DNA from: Purshia tridentata
Lineage: Eukaryota; Streptophyta; Magnoliopsida; Rosales; Rosaceae
Direction: 5' to 3'
Assembly (NCBI GenBank): GCA_003254885.1
Contig: QANT01008001.1
Location: 62,001 to 126,000, forward strand
Length of the DNA: 64,000 nucleotides
Below the pieces are notes generated by a model. It saw only the letters and a list, made by a program, of their open reading frames with translations. It did no database searches and was not told where the DNA came from. Every line of letters begins with the position of its first letter. Position 1 is the stretch's first letter. The translations under genes and the position numbers were made by a program. This document shows, one piece after another, positions 57,192 to 64,000 of this stretch.

Positions 57192-59742
57192 CCGATCGAT
57201 ATTCGCAACCTCTATATTTATATATATGCATGTCGTTTAACATGTAATGTGCATGCTCATAACATGCGGCTAGCTCGATCATGTCTGCGCTGTCTTCAAT
57301 TTTCTCAGGTATCCTTTAATTCTATGACATTGATTGTCAATTTGTCATGAATGAATGGTTAAAGTTGGATTTCGTATGTTTATAGTTGAACTTCTTTTTG
57401 TTTCTTCTCCAAATAAAGGAAATTGATCAAAAAGAAATTTACATTTTTTTTCTATCTTCTTTCTTAACATTCTTATTTTATTGTGTAATTTCATAATTAG
57501 AATCGTTAAATTTAAACTCACTCTTTAAAGGTTATTTTTTTTAAATAAAATAAAATAATATTAACAAATTAAAATTGGTAAGTCATGTAATTATTATCCA
57601 ATAAATAAATAATTAATCTAATAGTTACTAAAATCATATGTTTATTTAACACATTAATATATGACCGAATGTGTTGGTTACTTTTTGGAGAGAAAGAGAA
57701 AAGTAGTTAGCATTTCTCATATATACATGAATTGGATTTGTTGTATTTGGAAGTGCCTTTTAATTACTTTCAAACAAACAAAAGGGTGAGTTGGAAGTAC
57801 ACTTTGAGCACATAATAGCCTTTCCAATTCCATCAAGACAAAACCAGAGCCAAAGCTTCATGCAATAAGATGCTGAGCGGGCCTCTCTGATATTTCTGAT
57901 CAAGAAGTCGATGAGGTAGCCACCTTATCATTCGCACCCCATGCCACCATTTATCATGTTTATCTGGATCTGCCTAAAGAAGGTCACACAAAGGGCCCTT
58001 GGTCACTATGCATGTAGAAGACCTTGTCATCGATGACTGCAGCGACAGCCAAACAATTGAAGCTGTTGGTAAAGCGATGACATTAGTTGAATGGTTTAAA
58101 ACTTCAAATAGACGCCCCACCAGTTCTATTGACTATTAAAATTATTAATAATTTCCTTTCCAATTTCAATTTCATAATTTTCTGATCTTAATTTTTAAAT
58201 TATCATATATATTTGATTGGTCATAAATCAAACATAAAAGGATGTGTTTTCTGTCTTTTATAAACAACCGACGGAATATAAAAAGGTGATCTCGACTTTG
58301 TTTAATTGGTTAACTTGGTTTTGGTCTTTTTTACACTATTATGGGGATGAGTGACGACACTAGAACATTAGCGAAGTGTGAATTTTATAAAAAATTGTAT
58401 ACTAAATGCTACAGTAATTCTTTTACTTTATGACGTTAGTTTTTTCTGTATACAAAAGGCCGGTGATTAAAAGAAGAGAGTGATCAACAATTCCAGATTA
58501 GAGGGTACGTATATATGCATTGCACTCAAGACCATTAATCAAATGAGAGTACGTATATATGAAGATTAGAGGATACCAACCCCAACCCCCCTTGCTTGAT
58601 TAATTAAGGAACACTAATTTGATCTAACAAGGTCAGATTGATGAACATTGCAGGCCAGATTGGTATAAAGCTGCATACAAAACCTGTTTTCACCATTATT
58701 AATTTTACACACACACACATATATATATATAAGGCTGATAACATCCTCAAGTCAAGGGCTTGATAATTGGGTCTTGATTAAATTAGGTAAAACTTGGACA
58801 AAAGAAGAAAATTTTAGGTCCAGATTTGAAGTTTTGAAGCACTTTTCATCATTAATTCATTACAGATCCAATACACGTGGGGAGCATTCAATGTTCTTGA
58901 TTTCTGCTTGCTTATATACAAATACGCCCCTTGTACAATATTGGAGACAAAATGCCTTTAAGGGACCAGACCCTGAGCCTGGGTTTCTCAGATATAAGAG
59001 ATAGGCCAAATTAACCCAGACGTAAGCAAAATATAAATTTGCAATATATGCTGCAACGTACATGTTGACTAAGAGAATCGTTGGCTCAAATTGCGGAATT
59101 ACATAAAATAAAATAAAAACTTCTGGAGGAAAAATGAATTGTATTGAGGCTACATGTGTGTCTTTTTATGTGCCACTGTCACCTCTTTGACTAGCTAACT
59201 AATAAGTGGGGTCGTATATCATGTTTTCATGAATATCACTCGTGAGCAACAACAATATAATTGATTTCCTGGAGCAATTCAAGGGCTAACAAACCTCAAA
59301 TTTATTGCATGGTTTAGGGATTCAATTGGAGCGTTTCTTAATTTTAATTTGATGTCGTAACCACCACCCAACTTTGGACCACGTACTTGTCTGTGGAGGA
59401 GTCCACGGGCTCTCTGGTTTGTAGTATGCATACGTGGGTTTCAATTTTCTAACCTTATAAGTGGGTTTCAATATACGTGGTTTAATATAATTATGTTAAA
59501 AATAATATAACTTTGGACGGTCCACATTGATGACTTATTATTATAAAATGTGGTGTGCAATTTGGACCAACCCACACAACAATTTTATTAGCTATAGCTA
59601 AGTTAAGCTTCGATTGCACATTTGGGAAGAGGACTCGATCTCCTTCCTAGCTCCTTCCTCCATGCACATGCAATCAAGCATCTCTATCCCTTCATCCTCT
59701 ATATAATTTTAATTAATTATATCTAATTATTTTATATCGTCG
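57192..59742. other. Intergenic region with a possible gene relic
   Basis: Mostly AT-rich spacer. A possible decayed coding fragment lies at 57895-58140 (listed separately) and a CA/TA microsatellite at about 58707-58731. The right end is the MAKR-like promoter, ending in an AATTAATTATAT-rich leader. Confidence 0.45.
57895..58140 (+). pseudogene. Possible decayed coding fragment, family unknown
   Basis: Two neighbouring frames read like protein rather than spacer: SDQEVDEVATLSFAPHATIY with HVYLDLPKEGHTKGP, then after a frame change near 58000 [20 protein letters not shown] and so on to a stop near 58138. Codon content is richer than the surroundings. I do not recognise the family and there is no start or exon context, so this may be a gene relic or chance. 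Confidence 0.3.
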
Positions 59743-61259
59743 ATGAGTAGTACGGATCTGCGAGATCTAAACCAGGGAGGAAGTTTCTCCTTCAGCTTCT
59801 CCGAGTCAACCGACTTGAACTTTTCCTCTCTCTCACATTTCACCGACGACGACAACGACAACGACGATGAATCATACATTGAAATAGCTTTTGATCACCA
59901 TTCTAAGCCAACCCATGATGATGGAGATCATGAGGAAGACATAAACTATGGAGCTGACTACTTGCGTATATCATTTTCATCAAGTCTTCTCCCTAATATC
60001 CAAGACGACAACAACATCAACATTTTCGTATGTGATCAGAATACCACCGACGCAGTAAACCAGACGACGTCATCTTCAGCGTCGTCTACCACAAGCCGTA
60101 GTGGTCCGGTGGAGGGGTCCGCTGTTGACTCTTCAAGCGTGCACAGAATTAAGAGAGGAAGATTGCCCGCAGTCAACCGCCTGGTCAACACGTTGTTCTT
60201 TAATCTCTGGTCGCCGCCGTCGGAGACCGCCACCAAGTACGGTGCTCAGGATGATAGTAGTATTGGTCATCACCAATTGCCGCCCATCCACGTCGACAAC
60301 AGTGACTTGATACGGAGCAGGTATGGTAAAACAAATTAATCACTTATTAATATGCTAAATTGTTAATACAGTTTGTTAATTGGTTGTTATATATGTTATA
60401 ATATGTAGGTGAACATTAATATAATTTTAAGTTTTTTATAATAAAGTTAAGAGTTATTTTCTAGATACAATTTGTACTGGGTCAAAAAAAAAATAAGATA
60501 GCAAATAAGTATTTAGTTTAGTATTTTCAAACAAAAGTAAGATAGCAAACAATTTGTATTGTATATTTCAGAGATGAATTATTAATTTGTTATTATTTGG
60601 GCTTTTCGGGTGTTGGATAGTTGCTGGTAATGATTCGTTTTACTATATATATGGGGCATGATTCATGACTGGTTACATCAATTAATTAAATAATTAGGAA
60701 AGCATCAAACATGAGAAGAAGCTCAATAAATGGTGGAATCATGAAGTTGCTGTTCAAGTTTCGTGCCATGAATCTGGGAACACTGGTTGCTTCATTCGTG
60801 AAGCCCCGCCAAGTGGGTTCTCCTGATGATCCTCAAAGTCACATGAACAATGGACACAAAACCAACAAAACGACATCAAAAGAAAGTAGTGTTCATGAGT
60901 ACTATCAGAAGCTGGTGAAGCCTTTGGACAAATTGCTGGTACAAAAGAAGCAGCGCAATAAGTGCGGCATCAAAAGCAGCTGCTCATCATCGTCGGAATC
61001 AGTCGTAGGAGGCGAGAAATCGAGGGTGTTGGAGATCAACTTAAGCGCGGTTAGAGGGGTTTTAGAAGCCATAGGAAGTAGTATGAGCACAGGCGTGGTT
61101 GGTCGTAAAGAAAGAAGAACAAGGAGCTGCCCAAGTTCTATTAAGTCATCGCCACTTCACAAAGGGTTTACAGGTAGTGAGAGTAAAGTGTATGCAAGGG
61201 AAAACTCAATTCAGGCTGCAATTGCCCATTGTAAAATTTCATTTGAACAAACATCTTGA
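59743..61259 (+). CDS. Probable membrane-associated kinase regulator (MAKR/BKI1-like)
   Basis: Two exons, 59743-60320 and 60698-61259, give 379 residues. Most of the protein is low-complexity and Ser/Asp-rich, as usual for MAKRs. Recognisable parts are DYLRISFSSS (about 73-82), two basic patches that could bind anionic membrane lipids (HRIKRGRLPAVNRL and RRSSINGGIMKLLFKFR), RRTRSCPSSIKSSPLHKG, and the terminal ENSIQAAIAHCKISFEQTS. This last element matches the conserved C-terminal helix by which BKI1 docks on receptor kinases. MAKRs sit at the plasma membrane and modulate leucine-rich-repeat receptor kinases, for example in brassinosteroid or peptide signalling. Which receptor this one serves is not visible. 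The join AG|G gives Arg in phase. Confidence 0.85.
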
Positions 61260-61796
61260 CTTAATTTAGAGTTTTCGGTGTTTACCAAATAAGAAAATAG
61301 TTGGGTCCTTAAATTTTATAGATTTTTTATAAATTTAGAATAATTCTGTATGTACACATTTAACTGGATAGCAACTAATATGATAAACTAATTATGTCAT
61401 GTCAATTAATAAATGAATTGACATGAAATTTAATTTTTAATTATTTGGAATTTAACACAAGGTCATGAGTTTTAAGACAAAATCAACCGAGCCCAATTTG
61501 AGATTAACTGGCCCATGACTAGCACCTAAACCTCTAAAAATAAAGTAAGGCCCGGCCCATTTTATAAGCCCAAATGCATGCTGGCTAGACAGCAGTTCTA
61601 GATTTGCGATTCAGTCCCGCCGGCCGAATATTCTAATGAAGGCATTATGATTCATGATACAAAGTTGCACCGACAAGTCACAAGTCAAACTGTCAAAGGA
61701 TTCACCCGTATTCACTAATGGTCGTATCTATACACGTGTAAGTCCCTTTAGTGAACTTGGCCAGAAAAAGAAAAAATAATAATATTATTTTTATTA

Positions 61797-61932
61797 TATG
61801 GTTATACTATCTTACGTGTGATTATTATACTGACAAAGTATTTTTTTATTTTTAAGATTTTTATTTTTATTTCTTTAAATGTCTAATATATGAATGCCAT
61901 ATAAACTGTTACGTAAGATGGTATAAAATTAT
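61797..61932. mobile_element. Degenerate foldback element, family copy 2
   Basis: Inverted arms TTATACTATCTTACGT (near 61803) and ACGTAAGATGGTATAA (near 61913) flank a T-rich core with GTCTAATATATGAATGCC. Arms and core resemble the element at 24090-24210. It has no coding capacity. Confidence 0.55.
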
Positions 61933-62902
61933 AGTATAAAAATATAGTAAGTGTAGTATTGTTGAAGAAAAAAGTCTCTTTTTAGCAAACACTTTTGTAT
62001 ATATATATAATACATATATTCTTTTTACTATATATTTATTTTTTTTCTCGACAAAAATGGCCAAGAATCCATTTAGGTGTCTCATTCAGGATGAATATGT
62101 TTTAACGTAAGGACTACGTGTTTGGTCTCTTTAAGGATTACGTGTTTGGTCCTTGGCAGTTGCCAAAAAACCCAAAACCAGAGATACCATGTTAATCTAA
62201 CTTTTATGCTTGTCTGGAAAATTTTAAGCAAAATGATTGAGCACGAAAGCATACGATTTGTCTTTCTTATACTTTCTGGCCCTTTTTTTAGGGAACTGGT
62301 CGGATATGAATTGCCATAAACTTTCACCTCCTTGTTAGCTTGCGTCTGTATATGACTTTATTATATAATTTTGGTCCATTGATTCCCATTTCCCAGTGGC
62401 CGGTGCTGATGAAATTATTTGATTTAAACTAATCACGGTGTGTGTAATTAATGCCATATAATAAAGAAAAGTTCATTTATTGACTCCCTCTTCTACCCTA
62501 TTCCAAAAAAGAAGAGTTATGGGTAAATTGGTAATTATCTAGTTAGTATTATCAAAGGGTTAGAATGTCAAGTTGAATTAATAGAGAAAATAATGATTCT
62601 GAATCTCACTCCACATTGTTTCGATCAATACATTCAAATTAAAAAATTAGTGACCAATGAGCTTTGGACGTAGTGATCAATACATTCAAACTAAAGTATT
62701 AGTAGAATAGCAAATGAGTTACATATTTACCAAATTATATGTTACTATACGTGTATTGAGTGTATATATACATGAATATAAAACGCCGGCTAGCGTTGGT
62801 CACTGTGCTGTGTGCTCTCTCACAATCCTCCAATCTATAAAGCCCTGCAGTTGAAGAAGTCCTTTGTAATAGCAAGGTTAGCAAAACCACTAGTCTGAGT
62901 CT

Positions 62903-62905
<3 letters not shown>

Positions 62906-62941
<36 letters not shown>
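62906..62941 (+). repeat. (AG)18 microsatellite directly abutting the P450 start codon
   Basis: Eighteen uninterrupted AG dinucleotides end at the base before the ATG at 62942. GA-rich 5' leaders are common in plants, but repeat and start codon are rarely in direct contact. Length variation would change the leader without altering the protein. Confidence 0.95.
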
Positions 62942-62947
<6 letters not shown>

Positions 62948-64000
62948 GAGGTAGCAGTGATATGTTGGTCACTTGTGTTGATAGGTATATTGAGCTTGTT
63001 CATGAGATTGCTTAAGGAGATGTGGCTGAAGCCTAAGAGGATTCGATCAGTGCTTTGGAAGCAAGGCATTAGAGGACCACCACCTTGTTTCATTTTTGGG
63101 AATGTTCCAGAGATGCGGAAGATTCAATCCACCATCAACATCACCCAGAAACCATCATCTGGTGATCAACGTTTCCAGCACAACTGGGTTCCTTCCATCT
63201 TCCCATACCTCCAGCGATGGGCCAAGGAGTATGGTATGACATTAAATATATATGCATATCTTCGATCCCTCCACTTAGTTGATTTAGAATAAAGAATTAA
63301 GGTATCATATATGCCGACCACACAAGATGGATCATGTTTCTTATAGAGGTGAGACTTGAGCCTGTAAAATGACTCAAATTCAAAAAAAATTATACCCGAT
63401 ACTTTGGGGCACGAGTCATTCTCTAATGGGGCATGCCACGCATGTTCTACGAGCATCCTTTTACAACTAGATGGCCCTTATTTGTGTGCCTCATAGAAGA
63501 ATTGTTCGTGATTCATAATATAGGTTTAGCAAATTTGGTACTGAAAGATTTATTATGATTATTACACCACACTCAGAACTTAATAAATTATGATTAAGAA
63601 CATGGGACTTTGGATCAAAATGTTTGAAATAAAGCTATCATGGTTTGATGAATATGCAGGTCCAGTATACTTGTACTCCACAGGGAGTAGACAGCACTTG
63701 TATGTGAGCGATCCCAAGTTTTTAAGGGAGCTGAAACTGCACAACTCCATGGATTTGGGTCGACCTACATATCTGAGTAAGCCATTCCAGCCCCTGCTAG
63801 GGGACGGCCTTGTCCGGGCCAATGGACAACATTGGGCCTACCAGAGAAAACTCATCGCTCCCGAATTCTTCCATAACAAGGTTAAGGTATATATAGAAAT
63901 AACTCTTAAGACATGAGAATTTATGCGATTGTTTCTGCTACGTGACAGTGTTGAGTGACCAAACAATTTAGTTAATTAAAATTTTGCCGTTTTTTAATTA
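62942..64000 (+). CDS. Cytochrome P450, CYP714-like, 5' part only
   Basis: Exon 1 is 62942-63233 and exon 2 is 63660-63886, ending with a GTATAT donor; the rest lies beyond the window. The visible 173 residues begin with a signal anchor (MAEVAVICWSLVLIGILSLF), a basic hinge (WLKPKRIRSVLWKQG) and the proline-rich GIRGPPPCFIFGNVPEM, followed by the region leading to helix C with DGLVRANGQHWAYQRKLIAPEFF. The WLKPKRIRSVLWKQGIRGP pattern fits clan 72, family CYP714, whose members oxidise gibberellins or related diterpenoids in some plants. The haem-binding cysteine region is not in the window, so activity cannot be judged. An ER-membrane location is expected. Confidence 0.85.

Larger units (their letters stand above)
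61260..62941. other. Intergenic upstream of the P450 gene
   Basis: It contains the MAKR-like 3' untranslated region, a foldback element at 61797-61932, AT-rich spacer, and the P450 promoter and leader with the GA repeat. Short frames near 62.1-62.3 kb have no supporting features. Confidence 0.5.

Noticed and set aside
58707-58731. CA/TA dinucleotide run as a possible regulatory element
   Set aside because: An ordinary microsatellite with no nearby gene start.

Overview
This is nuclear DNA of a higher plant. It shows GT-AG introns, long AT-rich intergenic stretches, microsatellites in untranslated regions, and plant-only gene families: RLCK-VII kinase, CDKB, MED33, LURP-one-related, MAKR and CYP714. 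Protein wording looks closest to woody eudicots, perhaps Rosaceae; that is an impression from recalled sequences, not a search result. No organellar, bacterial or viral block was seen, and no tRNA, rRNA or CRISPR array.

Layout. 1-3.7 kb: intergenic. 3.7-8.1 kb: two minus-strand genes, a small secreted Cys-rich protein and a PBL8-like cytoplasmic kinase. 9.4-10.5 kb: plastid ribosomal protein L17 (+). 10.5-16.2 kb: the largest gene-poor gap. 16.2-17.0 kb: LURP-one-related protein (+). 20.2-23.3 kb: cofactor-independent phosphoglycerate mutase, nine coding exons (+). 24.7-26.8 kb: B1-type cyclin-dependent kinase (+). 27.8-29.2 kb: type-1 protein phosphatase (+). 29.8-31.0 kb: intronless F-box gene (-). 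32.3-35.7 kb: WD40-like protein, eight exons (-). 37.1-43.3 kb: Mediator subunit 33, twelve coding exons (-). 46.3-51.1 kb: a local LEA14/NDR1-HIN1-like family with two intact genes, one rearranged copy and one relic (+). 52.9-53.6 kb: an unrecognised protein rich in Ser/Thr-Pro sites (-). 56.5-57.2 kb: CML42/43-like calcium sensor (+). 59.7-61.3 kb: MAKR/BKI1-like protein (+). 62.9 kb to the end: the first two exons of a CYP714-type P450 (+).

The genes form no operon or pathway cluster; each has its own exons and orientation. Themes are membrane and stress signalling (PBL8, CML, MAKR, LEA_2, LURP-one), cell cycle and phosphorylation (CDKB1, PP1, perhaps the 53-kb protein), and housekeeping (bL17c, iPGAM, MED33).

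The most notable observations are small-scale genome remodelling. A tandem duplication in a MED33 intron copies the 3' splice site and leaves an extra 42-codon open cassette. In the LEA_2 cluster one copy has an A-B-A type rearrangement plus a terminal frameshift. Short foldback elements occur, including two related copies about 38 kb apart. A perfect 16-bp hairpin lies 3' of the LURP-one gene. Exon positions were read by eye from splice consensus, phase and family knowledge; none was checked by alignment or RNA data.
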